NCBI RefSeq assembly: GCF_004912135.1
Contig: NZ_STGU01000008.1
Span: 124,001-188,000 of the forward strand
Direction of reading: 5' to 3'
Length of the DNA stretch: 64,000 nt
Source: Rhizobium rosettiformans W3
Lineage (GTDB): Bacteria > Pseudomonadota > Alphaproteobacteria > Rhizobiales > Rhizobiaceae
A program made the position numbers and the translations under genes. Each line of letters opens with the position of its first letter. Position 1 is the first letter of the stretch. The notes beneath the pieces were generated by a model. It did not search any database. It saw only the letters and a program-made list of their open reading frames with translations, and had not been told where the DNA came from. Positions 1 to 8,454 of this stretch are shown here, piece by piece.

Positions 1-497
1 TCGTCGCACGTCTCAGGGAGGGTGTGGACAATATACTCGAGGGCATCAAGGTACGGGTACGGATCCAGGCGGCCGAGCTCGGGCTGGTGGATGATCCAAC
101 TGTGCTGACAGAGGAGGCCGGCTACCAGGTGTCTGCCGAGGCCGACATGCTGGTCGCACAGCGCCTGGTCAACGACCGCGATGTCTGGACCGTTGTGGCC
201 GTGCGCGAGCCGGCTGTTCTGGGTGAGAGCATGCGAAGCCTTGCCCAGGCCGACGTCTGGGGCGGGCTCTCCGGCTCGGTCAACACCCTCACACGGGAAG
301 GCGTGGTGATCGATCGCAAACTCGCCGCTCACGAGCGCCTGTATGAGACCAAGCCCCTCAGCCTGCAGAATGGCCGCCTGATCGTGGCCGGCTGGTTCTC
401 GAACAACGCCCGCGAATTCACCATCGCGCAGATCCTGGTGGCGATCCTGCTCGGCGCATCGACCTATCTCGTTCTCCGGCAGGGACGCAAACCGTGA
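1..497 (+). CDS. Cellulose synthase regulatory subunit BcsB/CelB, C-terminal fragment (cut by window edge)
   Basis: An open frame runs in from the left edge and ends at 497, so only about the last 165 residues are present. A GTG at 24 lies inside the frame but is unlikely to be the start, because the reading stays open to base 3. The fragment ends in a hydrophobic stretch (AQILVAILLGASTYLVL) and a short basic tail, as expected for the C-terminal membrane anchor of the periplasmic BcsB family. The next gene is a GH8 endoglucanase overlapping by 4 bases (GTGA), the usual celB-celC order in rhizobia and Agrobacterium. The BcsB assignment rests mainly on this anchor and on gene order. Confidence 0.72.
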   Translation, partial: VARLREGVDNILEGIKVRVRIQAAELGLVDDPTVLTEEAGYQVSAEADMLVAQRLVNDRDVWTVVAVREPAVLGESMRSLAQADVWGGLSGSVNTLTREGVVIDRKLAAHERLYETKPLSLQNGRLIVAGWFSNNAREFTIAQILVAILLGASTYLVLRQGRKP

Positions 498-1582
498 CGC
501 TACGTCTTCGCATCGCGTCATTGGCTCTCGGTTACGCCCTTGTTACGGGCGCCGCCACAAGCGCGCTTTCCCAACCGCAGGAGAATGTGGCCGCCGACAT
601 CGCAGCCGGTGCCTGGCTCGTCTACCAGCACAACTTCGTCACCGACGAAGGACGCGTCGTCGACAACAGGGCCGGCGGCATCAGCCACAGCGAAAGCCAG
701 GGTTACGGCATGCTGATGGCTGAGGCCGCCGATGATCGGACCAGCTTCGACAAGATCTGGGCCTGGACGCGCGCAAATCTCTTTGTTCGCGAAGACGGAC
801 TGGCGGCCTGGCGCTGGGATCCGGCCCAGATCCCGCCGATCACCGATCGCAACAACGCGACCGATGGTGATCTTCTCATCGCCTGGGCCCTCATGCGCGG
901 CGGACAACGCTGGAGCGATCCCGCTCTCCAGCGCGAGGCGCGTCGCATCTCCCTGGCAATCGCCGAGAGAGCGATCATCGAAACGCGGCACGGCCTCGTC
1001 CTGCTGCCCGGCGTTCAGGGCTTCGGGCCCAACGAGCAGTCGGACGGCCCGGTGGTCAACATGTCCTACTGGATCTTCCCGGCCCTGATGGACCTGGGGC
1101 GACTGTCGGACCGCTTTCCCGCCAGAGACCTGATGAACAGCGGCCTCACGCTGGTGCGAGACTCCCGGTTCGGCCCCGCTCGACTGCCGGCGGACTGGCT
1201 GTCCCTCTCAGGTCAGGTCCCGCAGCCCGCCATCGGCTACCCCTCGCAATTCGGCTACGACGCGATCCGGGTGCCGCTCTATCTGGCTTGGTATTCCCGC
1301 GACTATCCCGACATTCTCGAGATCTTCGCCACCCACTGGAAACAGTTCGGCAAGGCCTCGATGTCGGTCGTGGAACTCGCCACCGCCACCCGCCTCTCTC
1401 CCATGCCCGACCCCGGCTATCAGGCCGTGGCGGCCCTCGTCGAATGCAGCCTCGGACGACGTCCCGACGTCGCTCTGCTGTCTGACTTCAGCTCCCAAGA
1501 CTACTACCCCTCCACGCTCCATGTGCTGAGCCTCATGGCAATCGCTGAAAGGTACCCCACATGTTTGACCGACTTCCCTTGA
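494..1582 (+). CDS. celC: Cellulose-operon endoglucanase, glycoside hydrolase family 8 (BcsZ/CelC)
   Basis: Predicted periplasmic beta-1,4-endoglucanase of 362 aa that trims or edits nascent cellulose. An N-terminal signal peptide spans about residues 1-26. GH8 landmarks are visible: SESQGYGML with the likely general acid Glu67, NATDGDLLIAWAL with Asp124/Asp126 at about 122-134, and FGYDAIRVPLYLAW with Asp256 in the place of the family's catalytic base. The GTG start at 494 overlaps the upstream stop, indicating translational coupling with BcsB. Length is normal for the family. The main uncertainty is whether it acts in synthesis (as in Agrobacterium) or only in turnover. Confidence 0.88.
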   Translation: MTLRLRIASLALGYALVTGAATSALSQPQENVAADIAAGAWLVYQHNFVTDEGRVVDNRAGGISHSESQGYGMLMAEAADDRTSFDKIWAWTRANLFVREDGLAAWRWDPAQIPPITDRNNATDGDLLIAWALMRGGQRWSDPALQREARRISLAIAERAIIETRHGLVLLPGVQGFGPNEQSDGPVVNMSYWIFPALMDLGRLSDRFPARDLMNSGLTLVRDSRFGPARLPADWLSLSGQVPQPAIGYPSQFGYDAIRVPLYLAWYSRDYPDILEIFATHWKQFGKASMSVVELATATRLSPMPDPGYQAVAALVECSLGRRPDVALLSDFSSQDYYPSTLHVLSLMAIAERYPTCLTDFP

Positions 1583-3462
1583 AAACCGCCCTTCTGGTCG
1601 GCGCCTGCCTGATAATCCCGATCAGCAAGGCAACCGGCGACAACGGAACCGGCTATCCCGTATTGGGTGCCGTCCTTCCCAGCGGTGTCGCTATGTCGAA
1701 CGTCGCCGCGCCCGCGGTTGCACCACCGGTCATGCCGACCTTCCAACCGGTATCCGCACCGGTCGTTGCGCCGACAATGCCCGCCGTTGTCCCGGCACCG
1801 GTGGCAGTCCAGCCGATCCTGCCGGCCACGCCGGCTCCTGCCCAGGTCGTGTTGCCAGCGCAGATGCCGACCGCCGTGACCCCAGCCGCGGTACCGCCCG
1901 CTGCCACGGTGATCCGCGACGTCGCTCCTGGCGAAAATCCATTCGGCCCGACGGCAACGGCAACGACACCAGCGCCGGCCCGTCAACCTGCGGCTGCAGC
2001 AACCACGCTTCAGCCCGCGACGACCGCCGCCCCTGCCGACATCGAGGCTCAGATCGCAAAGCTCAGCCAGCAGGCGGAACAGCCGGCAGCGGCCACGAGA
2101 CCCGAAGTCGATGAAACAGCGTTGCGTTATTATGCCCAGACGCGGGACTTGAAGCGGCTCGGTGCGGAATTGCGCCGCTTGAAGACGCTCTACCCCGATT
2201 GGGATGCTCCCGAAGATCTATTCGACGCTCCGACCAATGTTTCCGAGCAGCCGCTCTGGGACATCTTCGGCAGCGGCGACTACGTGCGTGTCCGGACCGA
2301 GATCGCGAAGCTCCAGAGCGACAACCCCAACTGGAAACCGAGCCAGGAACTGCTCGACAAGCTCGCCCTGGCAGAGACGCGCAAGTTGATGGAGCGCTCT
2401 TACGCCCAGCGCAACTGGGCACAGGTGATCACTCTCGCGGAGGCGACGCCGCAGATGATGGTCTGCGCTGAAATGAACACCATGTGGATCACGGCAGAAT
2501 CGCTGGCGCAGTCGCGCGACTTCGCCCGCGCATTCGATCTCTACAAGTACATCGTCACGACCTGCGAAGACCCGAACGAGCGTCTGTCGACCGTGCAAAA
2601 GGCGAGCCTCCTTCTGCCGGAGGCCGGCACCCGCTCGCTGGTCGCCCTCGGCAACATATTGCCGGATGGAACGGGCGAATTCGACAATGTCTCCTTCGAC
2701 CTCGTCCGCCGCAAAATGGGCCTGGTTGCGCAGGGCAACAGCCCGGCAAGCGCACTCACGATGGATGAACTGCAGCGTTTCAGCGACTTCGTTCAGCGAT
2801 CCTTCTCCGCCGACGATGCCGAACTGTTTGGCTGGTTCTACTATGGCCAGCAGAGCTGGGAGGCATCCTATCACTGGTTCGTCAGCGCGACCCGGATGAC
2901 GAGCAGCGTGAAGAGCATCGAAGGCGTCATCCTGACCCTGCGCAACCTGCAGCATCGGGACGAAGCGCTTGCTCTGGCCCGGCAATATGCGACCCAGACG
3001 CCGGAACTTAAGAAGATCTACATCGAGCTGGTCTCTGCCGGTCTGACGGATCAGGAAACGCCGCTTGCTGTGGATGAGAAGGAGCTCAAGACCTTCGAGA
3101 CGTACGTCTTCGAACAGAAGTCGGCTCTCGGTGCGCAAGCGCTTGGCTGGCACCGTCTGGAGAACAAGAACTCCAAGGATGCCGCGCGCCTCTTCGAGCA
3201 ATCCATCGAATGGGAGCCCACGGAAGGCGGCGTGGTCGGCCTTGCAGTGCTTGCCTCGCGCGCCAAGAATTGGGGGCGTGTTGCCGCCATCAAGAAGCAG
3301 TATGGCGAAGAATTCGCGGCGCTCGAGGACGTGAAGGTTTACCGCCCCAAGGTCATTGCGAGGAAGCCCACGCCAAAGCCCAAGGAGAAGCCGAACCTGC
3401 TCACCTGGCTCCTGCAGAAGGACAAGCGCGACGAAAAGAAGGGGCGCGTCGAAGTCGAATAA
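1561..3462 (+). CDS. Cellulose-operon exported protein with Pro/Ala-rich linker and TPR-like helical repeats
   Basis: A 633-aa protein whose ATG lies 22 bases inside celC, so it belongs to the cellulose operon. Residues 1-25 look like a signal peptide. Residues about 35-165 are extremely rich in Pro, Ala, Val and Thr, typical of a flexible periplasmic linker. From about 180 the sequence becomes amphipathic helical, with alternating Trp/Tyr/Leu positions suggesting TPR-like repeats, and the C-terminus is Lys-rich (KPTPKPKEKP and KRDEKKGRVE). It has no C-terminal beta-barrel like enterobacterial BcsC. I infer a periplasmic scaffold for cellulose export; the exact function is unknown. Confidence 0.62.
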   Translation: MFDRLPLKTALLVGACLIIPISKATGDNGTGYPVLGAVLPSGVAMSNVAAPAVAPPVMPTFQPVSAPVVAPTMPAVVPAPVAVQPILPATPAPAQVVLPAQMPTAVTPAAVPPAATVIRDVAPGENPFGPTATATTPAPARQPAAAATTLQPATTAAPADIEAQIAKLSQQAEQPAAATRPEVDETALRYYAQTRDLKRLGAELRRLKTLYPDWDAPEDLFDAPTNVSEQPLWDIFGSGDYVRVRTEIAKLQSDNPNWKPSQELLDKLALAETRKLMERSYAQRNWAQVITLAEATPQMMVCAEMNTMWITAESLAQSRDFARAFDLYKYIVTTCEDPNERLSTVQKASLLLPEAGTRSLVALGNILPDGTGEFDNVSFDLVRRKMGLVAQGNSPASALTMDELQRFSDFVQRSFSADDAELFGWFYYGQQSWEASYHWFVSATRMTSSVKSIEGVILTLRNLQHRDEALALARQYATQTPELKKIYIELVSAGLTDQETPLAVDEKELKTFETYVFEQKSALGAQALGWHRLENKNSKDAARLFEQSIEWEPTEGGVVGLAVLASRAKNWGRVAAIKKQYGEEFAALEDVKVYRPKVIARKPTPKPKEKPNLLTWLLQKDKRDEKKGRVEVE

Positions 3463-3490
3463 GACATCGTCCACGCACACCAGCAGCGAT

Positions 3491-3523
3491 CGACACCGGA
3501 AGCCCTCTTCCGGTGTCGTTTTT
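3491..3523 (+). terminator. Rho-independent terminator of the cellulose operon
   Basis: A perfect 12-bp stem (3491-3502 with 3507-3518, arms CGACACCGGAAG and CTTCCGGTGTCG), loop CCCT, followed directly by TTTTT. It lies 29 bases after the last cellulose-operon stop codon. Confidence 0.93.
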
Positions 3524-3627
3524 CGTTCGGCCCTCCATTCGGAGATCAACCGGCCAGCACAGCGTCTGTCGGTGAGAGACGGAAAATTTCAGCGCCTGCT
3601 GCACGTTGAGCAAGCGCACGCATTAAG

Positions 3628-3658
3628 GCATCACCCTGTGCGGAATATGATGCTTTTC
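3628..3658 (+). promoter_or_regulatory. Candidate LysR operator upstream of the creatininase-family gene
   Basis: GCATCA at 3628-3633 and TGATGC at 3649-3654 form an inverted repeat separated by 15 bases. The right arm extends to TGATGCTTTT (3649-3658), a ten-base match to the right arm of the operator-like repeat at 5544-5577. It sits about 60 bases upstream of the creatininase-family start. Binding by the LysR protein encoded at 4523-5476 is inferred. The rest of 3524-3715 shows no gene. Confidence 0.5.
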
Positions 3659-3715
3659 CGGCCCCGGGCTTTTGCCTTATCGAACGCATGAACAACGATG
3701 CGAGGGGACGCGATC

Positions 3716-4516
3716 ATGGCCAGGCCATTCTTCTGGAACGAATTGACGACGACAGACTTCGCAGACCTTTCTCCGGAGACGACCATTGCCGTTCTGCCGA
3801 TCGCGTCGACCGAGCAGCACGGTCCGCATCTGCCCATCGCCACCGATGTCGCCATTGCCAACGGCATGCTGGCGGAGCTGAAGGTTCAGCGTCCTGACGA
3901 CCTCGATCTCCTCGTTCTACCCACCCAGGAGATCGGCAAGGCCAATGAACATGTCTACGGCCCCGGCAGCCTTTCCTTCGGACCGGAGATCCTGATCCCC
4001 GCCTGGACGGCGATCGGCACAAAGGTCGCCGAAGCCGGCATCCGCAAGCTCGTCATCGTCAACTCCCATGGCGGCAATGTCGATGTCATGAGCATAGTCG
4101 CCCGCGAGCTGCGCGTCCGCCACCAGATGATCGTCGTCTCCACCCAGTGGGGCCGCTTCGGAAACCCTGATGGCATGATCTCGGAAAACGAAAGCCGCTA
4201 CGGCATCCATGGCGGCGAGGTCGAGACCTCGCTGATGCTGCACTTCCGCCCGGAGCTGGTCCGCATGGACAAGGCCGAGAATTTCGTCTCGAAGGCGGAG
4301 GAGATGCGGACCAATTCCAAATATCTGACGCCGCTGCCGCCGCATTCGCTCGCCTGGATCGCCCATGACCTGAACCCGCATGGGGTCGTCGGCGATGCTT
4401 CGAAGGGCACGGCGGAGAAGGGAGCGGCCATCTGCAAGCATCAGGTGGTCGGCTTCATCGAACTGCTGCGCGACGTCGCCGCCTATCCGCTCTCCAACCT
4501 CTATACGCCGAGCTGA
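3716..4516 (+). CDS. Creatininase-family metal-dependent amidohydrolase
   Basis: A 266-aa cytoplasmic hydrolase of the creatininase fold. The metal site is readable: Glu33 and His35 in ASTEQHG, Asp44 in ATDVAIANG, His118 in VNSHGGN, and Glu168 in IHGGEVETS. I chose the ATG at 3716 because GAGGGG lies just upstream and MARPFFWNEL matches a normal family N-terminus; an ATG at 3698 would add only six residues. The family includes creatinine amidohydrolase, FAPy deformylases and other cyclic-amide hydrolases, so the substrate is open. It converges on the LysR gene with 6 bases between them and shares an operator-like repeat with the divergent ABC operon, suggesting one pathway. Confidence 0.85.
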   Translation: MARPFFWNELTTTDFADLSPETTIAVLPIASTEQHGPHLPIATDVAIANGMLAELKVQRPDDLDLLVLPTQEIGKANEHVYGPGSLSFGPEILIPAWTAIGTKVAEAGIRKLVIVNSHGGNVDVMSIVARELRVRHQMIVVSTQWGRFGNPDGMISENESRYGIHGGEVETSLMLHFRPELVRMDKAENFVSKAEEMRTNSKYLTPLPPHSLAWIAHDLNPHGVVGDASKGTAEKGAAICKHQVVGFIELLRDVAAYPLSNLYTPS

Positions 4517-4522
4517 GACCGC

Positions 4523-5476
4523 TCAGGCCTGTCCGCGGATCGCCTCGGGAATATGCCCGCGGGCTTTCAGATCATCGACCAGCGCCAGCAATTCCTGCAT
4601 CAGATATTCCACGAAGAGGCTGGTGGCGGAATCGAGCGGCGCCCGGGCGCGGGCGAAGAGCTTCATTGGCTGGTGGCGGATATGCGCCTCGGTCAGGGGT
4701 CGGAAGATCAACTCGCCCCGCCGACATTCGGCCACCGCATCGAGCGGATTGAGCATGGTAAGCCCGGTTCCGGCTTTCACGAGCTGCTTCATCAGTTCCG
4801 ACGAATTGGTTTCGACCACCGGCTCGACCAGCAGCGGCAGCGGCGCGAGCGCCAGATCGATGATGTTGCGCAGGCTGGTGCCGGATTGTGCGAGGATCAG
4901 CGGCTCCTGCACCACCTCGACCAGATCGACCGGCCCCTCATCCCGTGCCAGCCGGTGCCCCGGGGGCAGCACGACGCCAACAGGCACGTCGAAGTTGGCG
5001 AGCGTTCGGATCCCGGGGGTTGCCGGTATGTTGAAGCCGAGGCCGAGATCGACCTCCCCGGTCAGCACCGGATTGATCGTCGTCGAGCCGCCGTCGTTGC
5101 GCAGCTTGATCTGCATGCGGGGATGCTCCGCGACGAAGCCCGCCAGGATCGCCGGAAGCGGGCCGGAGGCAAGGCCCACGGTCGTGACCAGCGAAACCTT
5201 GCCCGCCTGCGGGGTCTTCAGACCGCGGATCCGCCCTTCAAGCCGCTCGTAATTCTTCAGCACATCCCTGATATGCTCGACGCAGAGCTCCCCGGCCGCC
5301 GTCAGGCGAAGACCCTTTGGCAGCCGCTCGAAGATCGGCGCACCCAGTTCCTCTTCCAGCGCGAGGATCTGCCGATTGACGGCGGACGATGCCACGTTCA
5401 ATCGCGCTGCCGCCTTGCGGATCGAGCCGCAGCGGACGATTTCATTGATGTAGACGAGCTTTCTGGAATGCAGCAC
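4523..5476 (-). CDS. LysR-family transcriptional regulator of the creatininase/ABC cassette
   Basis: A 317-aa LysR regulator. The winged HTH is at the N-terminus (about residues 5-62, including SIRKAAARLNVASSAVNRQI), followed by a type-2 periplasmic-binding-fold effector domain. The GTG at 5476 gives MLHSRKLVYINE, the natural family N-terminus, with GGAGGT just before it; a TTG at 5494 would add six residues. It is divergent from the ABC operon starting at 5655 and convergent with the creatininase gene. The divergent arrangement and the repeated GCATCA boxes in the intergenic DNA suggest that it controls both flanking transcripts. The effector is unknown. Confidence 0.88.
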   Translation of the reverse strand: MLHSRKLVYINEIVRCGSIRKAAARLNVASSAVNRQILALEEELGAPIFERLPKGLRLTAAGELCVEHIRDVLKNYERLEGRIRGLKTPQAGKVSLVTTVGLASGPLPAILAGFVAEHPRMQIKLRNDGGSTTINPVLTGEVDLGLGFNIPATPGIRTLANFDVPVGVVLPPGHRLARDEGPVDLVEVVQEPLILAQSGTSLRNIIDLALAPLPLLVEPVVETNSSELMKQLVKAGTGLTMLNPLDAVAECRRGELIFRPLTEAHIRHQPMKLFARARAPLDSATSLFVEYLMQELLALVDDLKARGHIPEAIRGQA

Positions 5477-5508
5477 GGGACCTCCGCTGCGCAAAAATTA
5501 GTCATGCC

Positions 5509-5577
5509 GCATCACTATGCATCAATCCTGAGAGCAGTGCAAAAAAAGCATCAATGCGGACGAATTTTGATGCTTTT
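5509..5577. promoter_or_regulatory. Candidate LysR operator region with repeated GCATCA boxes
   Basis: In the 178-base divergent intergenic region there are GCATCA boxes at 5509-5514 and 5519-5524 (ten bases apart, one helical turn). A perfect 11+11 inverted repeat follows, AAAAGCATCAA at 5544-5554 and TTGATGCTTTT at 5567-5577, with a 12-base spacer. The same half-sites recur before the creatininase gene. The architecture fits a LysR regulatory and activation site pair; binding is inferred. Confidence 0.55.
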
Positions 5578-5654
5578 CAAGACGCATGCGTCCCGATCAA
5601 ATGACCAAAAAGGGGAACCCGAAACGGGTCCTGCAACGAACAGGGGAACGATCA

Positions 5655-6671
5655 ATGCGCGACATGCTTACCAAGACCAGCCTCCTCGCCCTCATGGGTC
5701 TGGCGGCTTCGCTGGCCTCGACGTCTTCGGCGCTTGCTCTCGACGAGGTGACCTACGGCACCAACTGGCTGGCCCAGGCCGAACATGGCGGCTTCTATCA
5801 AGCTGTCGCAGACGGCACCTATGAAAAATACGGGCTGAAGGTCACGGTCGTCCAGGGTGGCCCGCAGGCTGCGAACCGCGCCCTGCTCATCGCCGGCAAG
5901 GTCGACTTCTACATGGGAAGCCCGCTCGGCGAGATGGATGCCGTCAAGGAAGGCATCCCGCTGATCGACGTCGCCGCGATCTTCCAGAAGGACCCGCAGG
6001 TCCTGCTCGCCCACCCCGATCAGGGTATCGAGACCTTTGCCGATCTCGCCAAGCTCGATAGCATCTTCATGGGCAAGGACGGCTACGTCACCTATTACGA
6101 GTGGATGAAGAAGAACTTCGAGGGCTTCACCGACGAAAAGTACAAGCCCTACACCTTCAATCCAGCCCCCTTCATCGCCGACCCGAAGTCCGCCCAGCAG
6201 GGTTACCTGACCTCCGAGCCCTATGAGATCGAAAAGCAGGCCGGCTGGGCACCGAAGGTCTTCCTGCTCGCAGACAATGGCTACAACCCCTACTCGACGA
6301 TGATCACCACCACGACGACCATGGTCGAGAGCAAGCCGGACGTGGTCCAGCGCTTCGTCGATGCCTCGATCGAGGGCTGGTACAACTACCTCTACGGCGA
6401 CAACAAGGCCGCCAACGACCTCATCAAGAAAGACAATCCGGAAATGACGGATGGTCAGATCGAGTATTCGATCGCCAAGATGAAGGAATACGGCATCGTC
6501 GAATCCGCCGAAGCCATGGACAAGGGCATCGGCTGCATGACCGACGAGAAGTACAAGGCCTTCTTCGACGCCATGGTCCAGATCGGCGTCCAGCCGGCCG
6601 ACCTCGATTTCAAGAAGGCCTACACCACCCAGTTCGTCTGCAAGGGGGTTGGCCTGGCACTGAAGAAGTAA
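5655..6671 (+). CDS. NMT1/SsuA-type ABC transporter substrate-binding protein
   Basis: A 338-aa periplasmic binding protein with a signal peptide, probable cleavage after the ALA at residues 26-28. The mature protein has the NMT1/THI5-like type-2 fold seen in binding proteins for sulfonates, nitrate and pyrimidine-like compounds (TNWLAQAEHGGFYQA, then GPQAANRALLIAGKVDFYMG). I chose the ATG at 5655 because GGGGAA precedes it and it places the signal peptide at the N-terminus; the frame is open from 5586. It is the first gene of an operon with ATPase, permease, amidohydrolase and FAD-oxidase genes, so it probably captures their N-containing substrate. Confidence 0.86.
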   Translation: MRDMLTKTSLLALMGLAASLASTSSALALDEVTYGTNWLAQAEHGGFYQAVADGTYEKYGLKVTVVQGGPQAANRALLIAGKVDFYMGSPLGEMDAVKEGIPLIDVAAIFQKDPQVLLAHPDQGIETFADLAKLDSIFMGKDGYVTYYEWMKKNFEGFTDEKYKPYTFNPAPFIADPKSAQQGYLTSEPYEIEKQAGWAPKVFLLADNGYNPYSTMITTTTTMVESKPDVVQRFVDASIEGWYNYLYGDNKAANDLIKKDNPEMTDGQIEYSIAKMKEYGIVESAEAMDKGIGCMTDEKYKAFFDAMVQIGVQPADLDFKKAYTTQFVCKGVGLALKK

Positions 6672-6678
6672 GGGCTTT

Positions 6679-6796
6679 GCCCCTCATCCGGCTGCCGCCA
6701 CCTTCTCCCCGCTTGCGGGGAGAAGGAATTTTCGAGGCCGGCGCCGGGGACAACATTCCCTCTCCCCGCCTGCGGGGAGAGGGTAGGGTGAGGGGC
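6679..6796. repeat. RIME-like palindromic intergenic repeat
   Basis: A 118-base element bounded by GCCCCTCA (6679-6686) and its complement TGAGGGGC (6789-6796). Inside are two nearly perfect hairpins, each with 12-bp arms and a 2-base loop: 6701-6726 (CCTTCTCCCCGC arm) and 6758-6783 (CCCTCTCCCCGC arm). This matches the form of Rhizobium intergenic mosaic elements. It sits inside the operon between the binding-protein and ATPase genes. Confidence 0.8.
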
Positions 6797-6838
6797 AATT
6801 TCCAGCCGCCCCTGTTCGTTCAGATACCAAGGCAATCA

Positions 6839-7660
6839 ATGTCACTTTCCGAAGACACCATCACCGCCCCTCCCCCAGAACAGCGCCGGGCGCTGGTGGT
6901 GATGAAGGACGTGTCCAAGGTCTTCTCCAGCGGCACGGTTGCCCTGACCGGCATGTCGCTGACCGTCAACGGTGGCGAATTCGTCTCGCTGCTCGGCCCC
7001 TCCGGCTGCGGCAAGTCGACGGCGCTCCGTATCATCGCCGGCCTGGGTGACACGACGACCGGCACCATCGATTGGCCGAGCTCCCGCATCAATGCCAAGG
7101 GCCTGCCCGAAGGCGATATCTCCTTCGTCTTCCAGGAGCCGACGCTGATGCCCTGGGCGACCGTCTTCGGCAACGTCTATCTGCCGCTAAAACTGCGTGG
7201 CGTCTCGAAACATGCAGCCTATGACGACATCATGGCCGCCCTGACCCGCGTCGGTCTCAAGGATTTCGTCGACGCCTATCCGCGCGAGCTCTCCGGCGGC
7301 ATGAAAATGCGCGTTTCCATCGCCCGCGCGCTCGTGACCAAGCCGAAGCTGCTCTTAATGGACGAGCCCTTCGCCGCCCTTGACGAGATAACCCGTCAGA
7401 AGCTGAACGACGACGTGCTGCGCCTCTGGAAGGAGACCGGCATCACCGTCATCTTCGTCACCCATTCCGTCTTCGAAAGCGCCTATCTCTCCAACCGCAT
7501 CGTCGTCATGAAAGCGCGCCCCGGTCGCGTCCATGCCGATTTTCCGCTGATCACCAGCCTGGAGCGAGATGCCTTCTACCGGACGTCGGAGGAATATCGC
7601 CAGGCCTGCGAAACCGTCTCGAAGACGCTGCTCGAAGCGCTCGGCGGGGAGGAGCACTGA
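6839..7660 (+). CDS. ABC transporter ATP-binding protein (SsuB/TauB type)
   Basis: A 273-aa ATPase energising the importer formed with the neighbouring binding protein and permease. Walker A GPSGCGKST is at about residues 53-61, the Q-loop is in FVFQEPTLMPWAT, the signature is LSGGMKMRVSIARAL, and Walker B is LLLMDEPFAALDE. The ATG at 6839 gives a normal-length N-terminus; the frame remains open upstream through the palindromic repeat, which is not credible coding sequence. It overlaps the permease start by one base (TGATG). Confidence 0.9.
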   Translation: MSLSEDTITAPPPEQRRALVVMKDVSKVFSSGTVALTGMSLTVNGGEFVSLLGPSGCGKSTALRIIAGLGDTTTGTIDWPSSRINAKGLPEGDISFVFQEPTLMPWATVFGNVYLPLKLRGVSKHAAYDDIMAALTRVGLKDFVDAYPRELSGGMKMRVSIARALVTKPKLLLMDEPFAALDEITRQKLNDDVLRLWKETGITVIFVTHSVFESAYLSNRIVVMKARPGRVHADFPLITSLERDAFYRTSEEYRQACETVSKTLLEALGGEEH

Positions 7661-8454
7661 TGACCGCGCCAGCCGAAACCCTCGCCAAGATCCTCGTGCC
7701 CATTCTCGTCGTCTGTCTGCTGATCGTCATCTGGCAGGTGGGCGTCTGGGTCTCGGGCGTTCCGCAATACATCCTGCCGGGCCCGATTGCCGTGGCCGGC
7801 GCCCTCGTCAAGGACTGGGGCACCCTCTCGCCCGCGCTTTGGGTGACCACGCAGATTACCATGATGTCGCTGGCGCTTGCGCTGATCGGCGGCGTTGGCA
7901 TCGCGGTCTTTCTCGTGCAGTCAAAGTGGATCGAGGTCGCCTTCTACCCGATCACCGTCATCCTGCAGGTGACGCCGATCGTGGCGATCGCCCCGCTGAT
8001 CCTGATCTACGCCCCCTCGACACAGGTCGCGCTCCTGATCTGCGCCTTCCTCGTCGCCTTTTTCCCGATCCTCTCAAATATGGTGCAGGGCCTGAAGAGC
8101 GTCGATCACAACCTGCTCAACCTCTTCGACCTCTACGGCGCCTCGCGCTGGCAGACGCTGCTCTATCTCAAACTCCCGGCCTCCCTGCCCTATTTCATGA
8201 CGGGCTTGCGCATCGGCGGAGGGCTCGCGCTGATCGCCGCGGTGGTCGCGGAATTTGCCGCAGGCTCGGCTGGCGCCGGATCAGGCCTCGCCTTCCGCCT
8301 GCTCGAGGCCCAGTTCCGTCTGAACATACCGCGCCTCTTCGCCGCCCTCTTTCTGCTCTCCTGCCTCGGCGTCGTGATCTTCGCCATCACCTCCTTCATC
8401 TCCTGGCTGGCGCTGCATCGCTGGCATGAGAGCAGCCTGAAACGAGAAAACTGA
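7660..8454 (+). CDS. ABC transporter permease (SsuC/TauC type)
   Basis: A 264-aa inner-membrane permease with about six hydrophobic segments. The cytoplasmic EAA coupling loop is visible (LYGASRWQTLLYLKLPASLP). It is translationally coupled to the ATPase gene upstream and to the amidohydrolase downstream (TGATG junctions on both sides). It probably works as a homodimer with two copies of the ATPase, carrying the substrate bound by the protein at 5655-6671. Confidence 0.9.
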   Translation: MTAPAETLAKILVPILVVCLLIVIWQVGVWVSGVPQYILPGPIAVAGALVKDWGTLSPALWVTTQITMMSLALALIGGVGIAVFLVQSKWIEVAFYPITVILQVTPIVAIAPLILIYAPSTQVALLICAFLVAFFPILSNMVQGLKSVDHNLLNLFDLYGASRWQTLLYLKLPASLPYFMTGLRIGGGLALIAAVVAEFAAGSAGAGSGLAFRLLEAQFRLNIPRLFAALFLLSCLGVVIFAITSFISWLALHRWHESSLKREN

